6,791 nucleotides of DNA. Origin: CAYRML01 sp964425485 (GTDB lineage: Bacteria > Bacillota > Dehalobacteriia > UBA4068). This document shows positions 1-5,788 of the stretch, in pieces. How positions within the stretch are numbered: position 1 is the first letter of the stretch; the number at the start of each line of letters is the position of its first letter. The notes below the pieces were generated by a model that saw only the letters and a program-made list of their open reading frames with translations, had not been told where the DNA came from and did no database searches. The stretch lies in the NCBI GenBank assembly GCA_964425485.1, contig CAYRML010000072.1, positions 1 to 6,791 on the forward strand, in the 5' to 3' direction. The position numbers and the translations under genes were made by a program.

Positions 1-40
1 ATATTTGCTTCCCTCTTTTAATTTGTTAATGCCAGTTATA

Positions 41-69
41 TTGAAATATTATGTTTGGTATGTTAATAT
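41..69 (+). promoter_or_regulatory. Sigma-A type promoter of the tRNA-Leu gene
   Basis: A -35 box TTGAAA (41-46) and a -10 box TAATAT (64-69) are separated by exactly 17 bases, a near-consensus housekeeping promoter. Transcription would begin near 76, about 7 bases before the mature tRNA 5' end at 83. The short leader is typical of a single tRNA gene. The assignment is by pattern only. Confidence 0.7.
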
Positions 70-82
70 GTTTAGGTGAGCT

Positions 83-164
83 GCGGGTGTGGCGGAATGG
101 CAGACGCACCAGACTTAGGATCTGGCGGGAAACCGTGGGGGTTCAAGTCCCTTCACCCGCACCA
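83..164 (+). tRNA. tRNA-Leu, anticodon UAG, CCA encoded
   Basis: This is a complete class II tRNA. The acceptor stem is GCGGGTG (83-89) paired with CACCCGC (154-160), followed by discriminator A161 and an encoded CCA (162-164). The anticodon stem is CCAGA (109-113) with TCTGG (121-125), closing a seven-base loop with TAG at 116-118, which reads CUN leucine codons. A variable arm with short pairing follows, then the T loop GTTCAAGTC. It has its own promoter upstream and a terminator directly downstream, so it is a single-gene unit. Its 3' end faces an integrase relic, and tRNA-Leu genes are frequent integration targets. Confidence 0.97.
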
Positions 165-168
165 GTAT

Positions 169-207
169 AAAAGACCTTTTATCAGTTGTGATATCTGGTC
201 TTTTTTT
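169..207 (+). terminator. Rho-independent terminator of the tRNA-Leu gene
   Basis: AAAGACC at about 170-176 pairs with GGTCTTT at about 197-203. A nested inner helix, TATCA with TGATA around a GTTG loop, lies inside it. The 3' arm runs directly into a T tract (201-207). It begins a few bases after the tRNA CCA end, which is the expected place. Confidence 0.8.
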
Positions 208-235
208 ATATTAGTACTACACCAAACACCACACT

Positions 236-420
236 TTATTTTAAAAGTGTACCGAACACATCATCAAGAATGCTCACAACTCTTTGTATCCTGCCTTTGA
301 CATCATGACCGTATATACCAAAGGTATCCATGCTTCTGCTATGGCCAACGTCCTTTTTAAACACTATTTTGCGAACCTTCAGCTTTGGTAAGCATATGTT
401 TAATATCCGTTTCACAAGTT
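236..420 (-). pseudogene. Remnant of tyrosine recombinase (phage/ICE-type integrase), C-terminal end
   Basis: Reading the minus strand from about 361 to the stop at 236-238 gives 41 residues without interruption, beginning FKKDVGHSRSMDT, then FGIYGHDVKG, and ending DDVFGTLLK. This fits the C-terminal catalytic segment of tyrosine recombinases, whose usual form is LGHSS..TTLDTYGH. The conserved GH-S and the Tyr nucleophile in IYGH are both present, followed by the usual helical tail. Upstream (361-420) the coding sense is scrambled: one frame gives CETDIKHMLTKAEGSQ, another stays open but is less protein-like, so a frameshift lies near 360-395. All N-terminal and core domains are missing. The 3' end of the relic faces the 3' end of tRNA-Leu, the usual geometry of an integrase next to its attachment site. 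I found no copy of the tRNA 3' end elsewhere in the window. The upstream limit is approximate. Confidence 0.7.
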
Positions 421-451
421 ATTGCAATAAATTATCAAACAATAGCCGCTA

Positions 452-812
452 TTAAGCATTAAAAATACTGGTACAGGCACCTTGCATAATCTTGTTATCA
501 CAGATAATCCGGGAGTTGCTTCCGAGGATAATTAACTGAAATATGTTGCTGACCCGGTTTCTGCCTTCCTTAATAACAGCAGCGGAACAGTCGTTTGCGT
601 GATTGATGTGACTGTAACCGTAGGCACGGATGGTATGATTTTTGTACTTTCCGGTACTCTTAATATAATTTCGACCTTTGGTCAAAGACACTATTGATAT
701 CACTAATACTGCAACCTTTACTGCTAACGAAGGTAGTGAAAGCGGTACGGGGTATTCGGATACTGCATCCACAATAATTACTCGTATAGAATGGCATTGT
801 ATGCTGGTTTAA
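452..812 (+). pseudogene. Decayed surface protein fragment with DUF11-like repeat
   Basis: In frame from 452 the sequence reads SIKNTGTGTLHNLVITDNPG, a close fit to the NTGTGTLTNV-V-TD opening of DUF11 (conserved repeat) domains in bacterial cell-wall and adhesin-like proteins. A TAA at 533-535 interrupts it, after which the same frame resumes with LKYVADPVSAFLNNSSGTV and continues through DVTVTVGTDG to about 665. A +1 frameshift between about 665 and 687 then moves the reading to the third frame. That frame reads DTIDITNTATFTANEG, then SGTGYSDTASTIIT, and ends at TAA 810-812. The NTAT-TA...SDTAS ending is the typical DUF11 C-terminal strand pair. There is no start, signal peptide or ribosome binding site, so this is the tail of a larger gene. 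A minus-strand open frame here (452-772) is its shadow. Confidence 0.6.
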
Positions 813-829
813 CTTTGCCAATTTAAAAA

Positions 830-841
830 TATTCATGAATA
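830..841. promoter_or_regulatory. 12-bp perfect palindrome upstream of the coat gene
   Basis: TATTCATGAATA is a perfect inverted repeat 59 bases before the coat-gene start codon, in very AT-rich DNA. It could be a regulator site, but palindromes of this composition arise easily by chance. Nearby, CATAAACTA (870-878) resembles the -10 element CATANNNTA used by the mother-cell sporulation sigma factors, although I see no convincing -35 element and its start site would nearly touch the ribosome binding site. Confidence 0.2.
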
Positions 842-900
842 ATATTTATAAAATATAACAAACTAGTACCATAAACTATTTTATGAGGTGATTAAAAAAA

Positions 901-1365
901 ATGAAATTTACTCAAAAAGAAACAATGCTTTTAAAAGACTTGAAAGATCAAGAACAAACTTGTGTAGAAAAGTATACTAAATATGCTTCTGATGCCAATG
1001 ACAGCCAGCTGAAAAATTTATTCTCCCAACTTTCACAACATGAACAACAGCATTTGAGTACAATTACTCAAATCATGAGCGGTACCGTTCCGTCTATGCA
1101 GTCCGGTGGCGGCCAACAACAAATGCAGCTTACTTTTACTCCTTCTTATGATACGGCTTCCAGCACACCTCAAAAACAGAAGGATAGCTTTTTATGCAGC
1201 GATCTTTTATCCACTGAAAAATTTGTATCGGCGGAATACAATACCTGTATTTTTGAGTTTAAAGATACAAATATCAGAAGTGCACTGAATCATATACAAA
1301 AAGAAGAGCAACAGCATGGTGAACAAATATATAAATATATGGAAGCAAACGGAATGTATAATTAG
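901..1365 (+). CDS. CotF-family spore coat protein (ferritin-like fold)
   Basis: A 154-residue soluble protein without signal peptide or membrane segment. The family is associated with the spore coat of Firmicutes. The ATG at 901 follows GAGGTG (885-890) with a 10-base spacer. Two helical-hairpin halves align without gaps: residues 18-51 and 106-139 each begin with Glu and end with E-QQH (E48..H51 and E136..H139). The ExxH pattern, with a Glu about 30 residues earlier in each half, matches ferritin-like diiron ligands, so metal binding is possible but not shown. The halves are joined by a Gly/Gln/Ser/Thr-rich linker (about 60-95) containing SGGGQQQMQ. The gene stands alone between the relics and a terminator and appears monocistronic. 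Confidence is high for the family and moderate for any role beyond the coat. Confidence 0.85.
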   Translation: MKFTQKETMLLKDLKDQEQTCVEKYTKYASDANDSQLKNLFSQLSQHEQQHLSTITQIMSGTVPSMQSGGGQQQMQLTFTPSYDTASSTPQKQKDSFLCSDLLSTEKFVSAEYNTCIFEFKDTNIRSALNHIQKEEQQHGEQIYKYMEANGMYN

Positions 1366-1407
1366 AATTTGACCGTCATCATAGTTTTGAAATCGGTTAT
1401 CTTGTGA

Positions 1408-1437
1408 GTCCTGCCGATAGATGTATATCGGCAGGAC
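1408..1437 (+). other. Strong hairpin downstream of the coat gene
   Basis: GTCCTGCCGAT (1408-1418) pairs perfectly with ATCGGCAGGAC (1427-1437) around an 8-base loop. No T tract follows, so it is not a standard terminator by itself. It lies 43 bases after the coat-gene stop and just before a second long hairpin, so it may protect the 3' end of the coat mRNA or back up termination. Confidence 0.5.
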
Positions 1438-1449
1438 TGGGAAAAGAGC

Positions 1450-1501
1450 AAAATGGATAAAAGGATTCAACCATTGTGGTTTGAATCTTTTTATCCATTT
1501 T
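1450..1501 (+). terminator. Long, probably bidirectional terminator hairpin
   Basis: The 21-base arm 1450-1470 pairs with 1481-1501, interrupted only by one G-T wobble. Within the 10-base apex CCA can also pair with TGG. The inner stem GATTCAA/TTGAATC is flanked by an A run on the left and TTTTT on the right, so it can terminate transcription from either side. It separates the coat gene from the hydrogenase-linked operon. Confidence 0.65.
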
Positions 1502-1598
1502 CTGGTATACAGAACTTGATTTAATTTACTATAAATATGGTGGGATATGATAATATTTTTTCTGTTTTTGCCGGGGAAAGGCAGGTAAACTTTTATAA

Positions 1599-1614
1599 CG
1601 TTGCTATTGCAACG
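1599..1614. promoter_or_regulatory. 16-bp palindromic operator, copy 1
   Basis: CGTTGC-TATT-GCAACG is a perfect inverted repeat with a four-base centre. The inner GTTGC-N4-GCAAC has the 5-4-5 layout of Crp/Fnr-family sites, although its half-site differs from the classic FNR TTGAT. The same palindrome with a different centre occurs at 5721-5736 before hydE, and a Crp/Fnr protein is encoded in this operon. The stem is only 6 bp and no T tract follows, so it is unlikely to be a terminator. Confidence 0.6.
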
Positions 1615-1640
1615 GAATATTATTAGTGCTATGATATAAT
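1607..1640 (+). promoter_or_regulatory. Promoter of the transporter-hydF operon
   Basis: Two readings are possible. First, TTGCAA (1607-1612) as -35, 17 bases, then TATGAT (1630-1635) as -10, with an extended -10 TG at 1627-1628; the palindrome would then cover the -35 box, suggesting repression. Second, TATAAT (1635-1640) as -10, whose likely start near 1647 places the palindrome centre (1606.5) about 40-41 bases upstream, the class II activator position of Crp/Fnr proteins. In both cases the leader is about 25-30 bases long. Confidence 0.6.
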
Positions 1641-1671
1641 AAAATTATCTTATGACAGATGGAGTGGAGGC

Positions 1672-2697
1672 ATGACTGTGAACTTGCAGCAAACAGATAG
1701 ATTTAAACCGCCCATAATACTGTTACTTATTATATTACCTATAGTTGCTGCTTTGGTTGCTTTGGCTTTAGGACGATACAGCATACCCATACCCGATGTT
1801 TTAGACGTTTTGATTAGCGGCATGTCCGGAAATATGGATATGGACAGCCAAAATACCATCATAATTTGGAATGTACGTGTGCCGCGTATATTATTGGCAT
1901 TGATGGTAGGCGCCGGACTTTCCTCTGCGGGCGCTGCTTTTCAAAGCTTATTTGCCAATCCTTTGGCTACGCCGGATACCTTGGGCGTAGCTTCCGGGGC
2001 CAGTTTTGGGGCTTCTTTGGGTTTGCTTTTAGGTTTTGGTTTGATTGGCGTGCAATTTATGGCTTTAGGCACCGGCGTTATCGCAGTGGCTTTGACCTAT
2101 ATTATTTGTAGAGATAGAGGACGCTCCAATAACACGATTATTCTGGCCGGTATTATTATTGGCTCCTTGTTTACGGCCCTTGTTTCTCTGGTCAAATTTG
2201 TGGCGGATACGGAATCCCAGCTGCCGTCCATTACTTTTTGGCTGATGGGCAGTTTGGGTTCTGTCAGTTATAATTCCTTGCTTTTTGGCGCGCCGCTGAT
2301 TATTGTTGGTTTAGTGATATTGTTCGCTCTCAAGTGGCGGCTTAATATATTGCCTTTGCCGGATGACGAGTCTCGCTCCTTGGGTGTGAATATTCGTCTT
2401 TTGCGCGTGGTTACGGTTATCTGCGCCACTATGATTACGGCCGCCAGCGTGGCTATGTGTGGACAGGTTGGTTGGGTCGGACTTTTGATACCTCATATTT
2501 GCAGGATGGCTTTTGGCAGTAATAATCTGAAAATATTGCCTGCCTCTATCAGCTTTGGTGCCGTATTTATGCTGATAATCGATACAGTAGCGCGCAGCGC
2601 TACGGCCGCAGAGATTCCTATTTCTATCCTCACTGCTTTGCTGGGCGCACCGGTATTTATTATGCTGCTCAGACGTTCCGGGGGGTGGAGTATATGA
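1672..2697 (+). CDS. FecCD/BtuC-type ABC transporter permease
   Basis: A 341-residue polytopic membrane protein of the FecCD family, whose relatives transport ferric siderophores, heme or cobalamin. A hydrophobic segment at about 13-34 is followed by the family block at about 67-115 (VRVPRILLALMVGAGLS, then FANPLATPDTLG and GASFG) and further hydrophobic helices. The late motif GQVGWVGLLIPHICR (about 264-278) is the region that contacts the ATPase. Length is normal for the family. GGAG at 1661-1664 is 7 bases from the ATG at 1672, but GGAGG at 1666-1670 is 7 bases from a GTG at 1678, so the protein may start two codons later. The stop overlaps the next start (ATGA, 2694-2697), indicating translational coupling. 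No substrate-binding protein is encoded in the window, so the substrate is unknown. Linkage to H-cluster genes suggests iron or a cofactor-related compound. Confidence 0.9.
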   Translation: MTVNLQQTDRFKPPIILLLIILPIVAALVALALGRYSIPIPDVLDVLISGMSGNMDMDSQNTIIIWNVRVPRILLALMVGAGLSSAGAAFQSLFANPLATPDTLGVASGASFGASLGLLLGFGLIGVQFMALGTGVIAVALTYIICRDRGRSNNTIILAGIIIGSLFTALVSLVKFVADTESQLPSITFWLMGSLGSVSYNSLLFGAPLIIVGLVILFALKWRLNILPLPDDESRSLGVNIRLLRVVTVICATMITAASVAMCGQVGWVGLLIPHICRMAFGSNNLKILPASISFGAVFMLIIDTVARSATAAEIPISILTALLGAPVFIMLLRRSGGWSI

Positions 2698-3785
2698 TTT
2701 TTCAGGTTAAAGGCGGCTGTTTTTCCTATCAAAAAAATCCTGAGCCGGATAAATACCTGTTACAAGATATAAATTTCAGCACCGAAAACGGTGATTTGAT
2801 TGCCGTTCTTGGCCCTAATGGTTCCGGCAAGACTACCTTGCTGCGTTGCATGATGGGGTTTTTGCGTTGGCACAAGGGGCAAAGTTTGATCAATGGCCAG
2901 GATGTTCATGATATGCCATATCGGGAGATTTGGAGCAAACTGGCTTATGTGCCTCAGGCCAAAAATACTGTTTCCGCTTATACGGCAGAGCAAATGGTGC
3001 TTTTGGGACGCAGCAATCATATAGGCATGTTCGGGCAGCCCTCGCAAACCGATTTAGAGAAGGCACAGGCGGTGATGGACAGTTTGGGCATACTGGGTAT
3101 TGCCAAGAAAAAATGTTCCCAAATCAGCGGCGGAGAGCTACAAATGGTGCTTATCTCCAGGGCTTTGGTGTCAGAACCGGAGCTGTTGATCTTGGATGAG
3201 CCGGAATCCAATCTGGATTTCAGAAATCAGCTCATCATCCTTAATACCATGGCCAGACTAGCTTCCGAAGGTATGACCTGCATTTTTAATACCCATTATC
3301 CCGCGCATGCCCTGCAAAGGGCCAACAAATCACTTTTGCTGGGCAGACATGGTATATATTTATTTGGTGATACCAAGAAGGTAATCAGCGAGCAAAATAT
3401 CGAGGAGGCCTTCGGCGTTAAAACAGTGATCGGACAAATAGAAACTGACAGTAATATTTTGTATGATCTTTTGCCTATACGGCTAACAAAATCAATAACA
3501 CCGGCAAAGAAACCGGAGCTGAAAAAGGAGGTATCTCTGATGGAAGAAAGGTTGGCAATCATCGCCATTATTGCCGGTGACCGGCATATGGCCGATCATA
3601 TCAATAATCTTTTAGGCGAATATGGGCAATATATTATCAGCAGGATGGGTATGCCTTATGAGAAAAGAGGAGTTTTTATCATCAGCGTGATCATGGATGC
3701 GCCGCATGATATAGTGGAGGCTTTATCGATGAAGTTAGGCTCTTTGCCCGATGTCAGTGTCAAGACTACTTATTCCAAAAAATAG
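2694..3785 (+). CDS. ABC ATPase fused to TM1266-type hydrogenase-system regulator domain
   Basis: Residues 1 to about 260 are a FecE/BtuD-type ATPase that would energise the permease encoded just upstream. It has Walker A GPNGSGKTT (40-48), Q-loop Gln 88, signature SGGE (from 145), Walker B LLILDEP ending in D168-E169, and switch His 201 in NTHYP. Residues 283-363 are a separate 81-residue domain (MEERLAIIAIIAGD..., then RMGMPYEKRGVFIISVIMDAP, ending VKTTYSKK). It closely fits the TM1266 family (TIGR03959, putative iron-only hydrogenase system regulator), an ACT/NikR-C-like fold normally found as a stand-alone protein of about 80 residues near HydE/F/G. A Lys/Pro-rich linker joins them. I chose ATG 2694, which overlaps the permease stop; a GTG at 2685 would add three residues. 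An in-frame ATG at 3540 with a strong Shine-Dalgarno may start the second domain independently. Confidence 0.88.
   Translation: MIFQVKGGCFSYQKNPEPDKYLLQDINFSTENGDLIAVLGPNGSGKTTLLRCMMGFLRWHKGQSLINGQDVHDMPYREIWSKLAYVPQAKNTVSAYTAEQMVLLGRSNHIGMFGQPSQTDLEKAQAVMDSLGILGIAKKKCSQISGGELQMVLISRALVSEPELLILDEPESNLDFRNQLIILNTMARLASEGMTCIFNTHYPAHALQRANKSLLLGRHGIYLFGDTKKVISEQNIEEAFGVKTVIGQIETDSNILYDLLPIRLTKSITPAKKPELKKEVSLMEERLAIIAIIAGDRHMADHINNLLGEYGQYIISRMGMPYEKRGVFIISVIMDAPHDIVEALSMKLGSLPDVSVKTTYSKK
3525..3542 (+). promoter_or_regulatory. Internal Shine-Dalgarno and in-frame ATG before the TM1266 domain
   Basis: AAGGAGG (3525-3531) is followed by an 8-base spacer and an ATG at 3540-3542, in frame with the ATPase gene (codon 283). 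This is as good a start signal as any in the window and sits exactly at the domain boundary. It could produce an 81-residue stand-alone TM1266 protein as well as the fusion. Alternatively it is the remnant of an ancestral gene start from before the stop codon between the two genes was lost. Confidence 0.6.
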
Positions 3786-3797
3786 GAGTGATATCAA

Positions 3798-5015
3798 ATG
3801 AAAGATCAGGATTCTTTGAACAGCACACCGCGTTCCAACAGGTTACATATAGGGGTTTATGGCCGCCGCAATGCCGGTAAATCATCGCTGATCAATGCTA
3901 TTTGCGGCCATGAGGTGGCTCTGGTTTCCGAAGTGGCCGGCACCACCACAGATCCTGTATATAAATCTATAGAGCTGCATGGATTGGGGCCTTGTGTGCT
4001 GATTGATACTGCCGGTTTTGATGATGAAGGTTCCTTAGGACATCTGCGGGTGGAAAAAACTGCGGATGCTATCAACAAAACAGATATAGCTATCCTTTTG
4101 ATTAGCGCTGGAAATGGTCTTGATCTTGATTTATCCCAGGAAAAGATCTGGCTGAAAAAATTGCGTGATAAAAAAATACCAGTGTTATGCGTTCTTTCTA
4201 AGGCTGATCTGTGTGGGGATTGCGCGGCCGTTTTGAGGCTTATCAAAGAACAATTAGGATTGGATGCCATAAAAGTTTGCAGCAATGATTCGGCGACACA
4301 AAAATATATGCATGAGGCTCTGTTGCGCCTCTTGCCGGAAGGTTTCGAGCGTTTTAGTATCACCGGCCGTTTAGTGCGGCCACGGGATGTGGTGCTTTTG
4401 GTCATGCCTCAGGATATACAGGCCCCGGAAGGCAGGTTGATTTTACCTCAGGTGCAGACCATCAGGGATCTTTTGGATCATCAGACGGTGGTGATATGCG
4501 TGACGGCGGATCAGTTGGATGCGGCCTTAGCGGCTTTACAGTCGCCGCCTGATCTTATCATTACCGATTCCCAAGTATTCCCTTTGGTTTATGAAAAGAA
4601 ACCGCCGCAATGCAAATTAACTTCCTTTTCTGTTTTGCTAGCCGCAGTCAAAGGGGACATAGACCAGCTGGTGGAGGGCGCCCGTGCCATCAAATCATTA
4701 TCGGAAAAATCTCGGGTTTTGATTGCCGAGGCTTGCACCCATGCTCCTTTGGAAGAGGATATCGGCCGGGTTAAAATACCCCGCATGCTGAAAAAACGCT
4801 TTGGTGAAGGTATTACCGTCGATATGGTCAGTGGTACCAATTTCCCAGCTGATCTGAGTGTTTATGATTTGATAGTTCATTGCGGCGCCTGTATGTTCAA
4901 TCGTAAATATTTGATGAACAGGTTAGAAGTCGCCAAGGCCGCCGGTGTTCCTATTACCAATTATGGTGTTTTGCTTGCGGAATTAGGCGGTATACTGGAT
5001 AGGATCAGCTATTAG
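3798..5015 (+). CDS. hydF: [FeFe]-hydrogenase H-cluster maturation GTPase HydF
   Basis: HydF is the scaffold that carries the diiron subcluster precursor and delivers it to apo-hydrogenase. This 405-residue cytoplasmic protein has the family's usual length and domain order. The GTPase domain is at about 16-180, with G1 GRRNAGKS (22-29), a G2 threonine in GTTTDP (48-53), G3 DTAG (70-73) and G4 SKAD (134-137, where NKxD is usual). A middle dimerisation region follows, then the C-terminal iron-sulfur domain with C313-T-H315 and H361-C362-G-A-C365. This is the HydF signature CxH...HCxxC that binds a [4Fe-4S] cluster. GGAGTG lies 8 bases before the ATG and 12 bases separate it from the ATPase stop, so it is co-transcribed with the transporter. 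The Crp/Fnr gene follows after 15 bases. Confidence is very high. Confidence 0.97.
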   Translation: MKDQDSLNSTPRSNRLHIGVYGRRNAGKSSLINAICGHEVALVSEVAGTTTDPVYKSIELHGLGPCVLIDTAGFDDEGSLGHLRVEKTADAINKTDIAILLISAGNGLDLDLSQEKIWLKKLRDKKIPVLCVLSKADLCGDCAAVLRLIKEQLGLDAIKVCSNDSATQKYMHEALLRLLPEGFERFSITGRLVRPRDVVLLVMPQDIQAPEGRLILPQVQTIRDLLDHQTVVICVTADQLDAALAALQSPPDLIITDSQVFPLVYEKKPPQCKLTSFSVLLAAVKGDIDQLVEGARAIKSLSEKSRVLIAEACTHAPLEEDIGRVKIPRMLKKRFGEGITVDMVSGTNFPADLSVYDLIVHCGACMFNRKYLMNRLEVAKAAGVPITNYGVLLAELGGILDRISY

Positions 5016-5030
5016 GGCGGGAGGATTGCC

Positions 5031-5702
5031 ATGCAAGACCTTCATATTTTACAAAAGTCTGTGCTTTTTTACGGCATGACAGAACAGGAGATCAAAGAGG
5101 CGCTTGACTTTTATGAAGCAGAATTTACGAGCTATAAAAAGGGTGAATATATACTGCATGCCGGTGATAAGCTGAACCGCTTCGGTTTTGTGCTTTGTGG
5201 CGTGGTACAGGTATTTATGGATGATATAAACGGCAATCGTATTGTAATGGCCAGTGTGACGCCCGGTATATCATTTGGGGAATCCTTATGCTTTTTGCAA
5301 GCCGTGGATAATGATATTTATATCATGGCCGGATCTGATTGCCGGGTTATGTGGCTTTCTTGCCATGGCATGAAGGATAACAGCTATTTTGCGGATGAAA
5401 AATGGCATAAAATGTACATGCGTTTTACTTCTTTGCTGGCAGGCAGAACTCTGGCTATGAATGATCGTATTCAGATTCTTTCCAAACATACGCTGAGGGA
5501 GAAACTTTATACCTTTTTTGCCCAATGTTGCCTGCACTATGATAGTATGTGCTTCGATATAGATATGGACAGAGAGGTTATGGCTGCCTATTTGGGCGCG
5601 GATCGCAGTGCCCTTTCCCGCGAATTATCCAAACTGCGCCGGGAGGGTTTTTTGGATTATCATAAAAACCACTTTGTGATTAAAAAGGCGGCCAAGAAAT
5701 AA
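5031..5702 (+). CDS. Crp/Fnr-family transcriptional regulator
   Basis: A 223-residue DNA-binding regulator. Residues about 10-115 form a cyclic-nucleotide-binding-type beta roll (KKGEYILHAGD, LCGVVQVF, then ISFGESLCFL). A long dimerisation helix follows, then a C-terminal winged helix-turn-helix (about 145-217) with DREVMAAYLGADRSALSREL and LRREGFL; the recognition helix is about 191-202. The Arg-Ala-Ser/Thr cAMP contact after GE is not seen, and there is no N-terminal Cys cluster as in FNR, so the effector is unknown. Seven Cys (56, 87, 104, 111, 166, 167, 174) could permit redox or metal sensing, but this is speculation. GGGAGG sits 6 bases before the ATG. The gene is last in the operon and is followed by a terminator that contains the same palindrome as the operon promoter, so autoregulation and control of hydE are likely. 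Confidence 0.9.
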   Translation: MQDLHILQKSVLFYGMTEQEIKEALDFYEAEFTSYKKGEYILHAGDKLNRFGFVLCGVVQVFMDDINGNRIVMASVTPGISFGESLCFLQAVDNDIYIMAGSDCRVMWLSCHGMKDNSYFADEKWHKMYMRFTSLLAGRTLAMNDRIQILSKHTLREKLYTFFAQCCLHYDSMCFDIDMDREVMAAYLGADRSALSRELSKLRREGFLDYHKNHFVIKKAAKK

Positions 5703-5715
5703 TTCTTAATTAAAT

Positions 5716-5748
5716 AAGTCCGTTGCATTTGCAACGGACTTTTCTTTC
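5716..5748 (+). terminator. Rho-independent terminator of the operon
   Basis: AAGTCCGTTGC (5716-5726) pairs perfectly with GCAACGGACTT (5731-5741) around an ATTT loop, followed by TTCTTT in a T-rich stretch. It lies 14 bases after the regulator stop codon. The central 16 bases equal the palindrome found in the operon promoter, so the element may also serve as a protein-binding site. Confidence 0.8.
5721..5736. promoter_or_regulatory. 16-bp palindromic operator, copy 2 (upstream of hydE)
   Basis: CGTTGC-ATTT-GCAACG matches copy 1 at 1599-1614 in both arms, and the flanking G-A after the right arm is shared. Its centre (5728.5) lies 30 bases before a possible -10 box TATCAT (5759-5764), so a start near 5771 would place the site about 42 bases upstream, the class II Crp/Fnr activator position. 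No good -35 box is present, which fits activator dependence. The alternative is that it is only the terminator stem. Confidence 0.5.
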
Positions 5749-5788
5749 CGGCTTAGGTTATCATATTAAAAAGCAGGAGGTGTTGGCT

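Noticed and set aside
231..250. Inverted repeat ACACTTT/AAAGTGT at the end of the integrase relic
   Set aside because: Seven AT-rich base pairs without a following T tract on the minus strand; too weak to call a terminator or att site.
76..300. 74-codon plus-strand open frame across the tRNA
   Set aside because: It is the translation of the tRNA-Leu gene and its terminator and has no coding character.
452..772. 106-codon minus-strand open frame
   Set aside because: It lies antisense to the DUF11-like relic, resembles no family, and lacks a ribosome binding site; the plus-strand reading is far more protein-like.
1571..1590. Short stem TGCC/GGCA upstream of the operon promoter, considered as a riboswitch fragment
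   Set aside because: Only four pairs, located upstream of the probable transcription start, with no conserved riboswitch core that I recognise.
3857..4405. 182-codon minus-strand open frame inside hydF
   Set aside because: It is a shadow of hydF, which has full family motifs on the plus strand.
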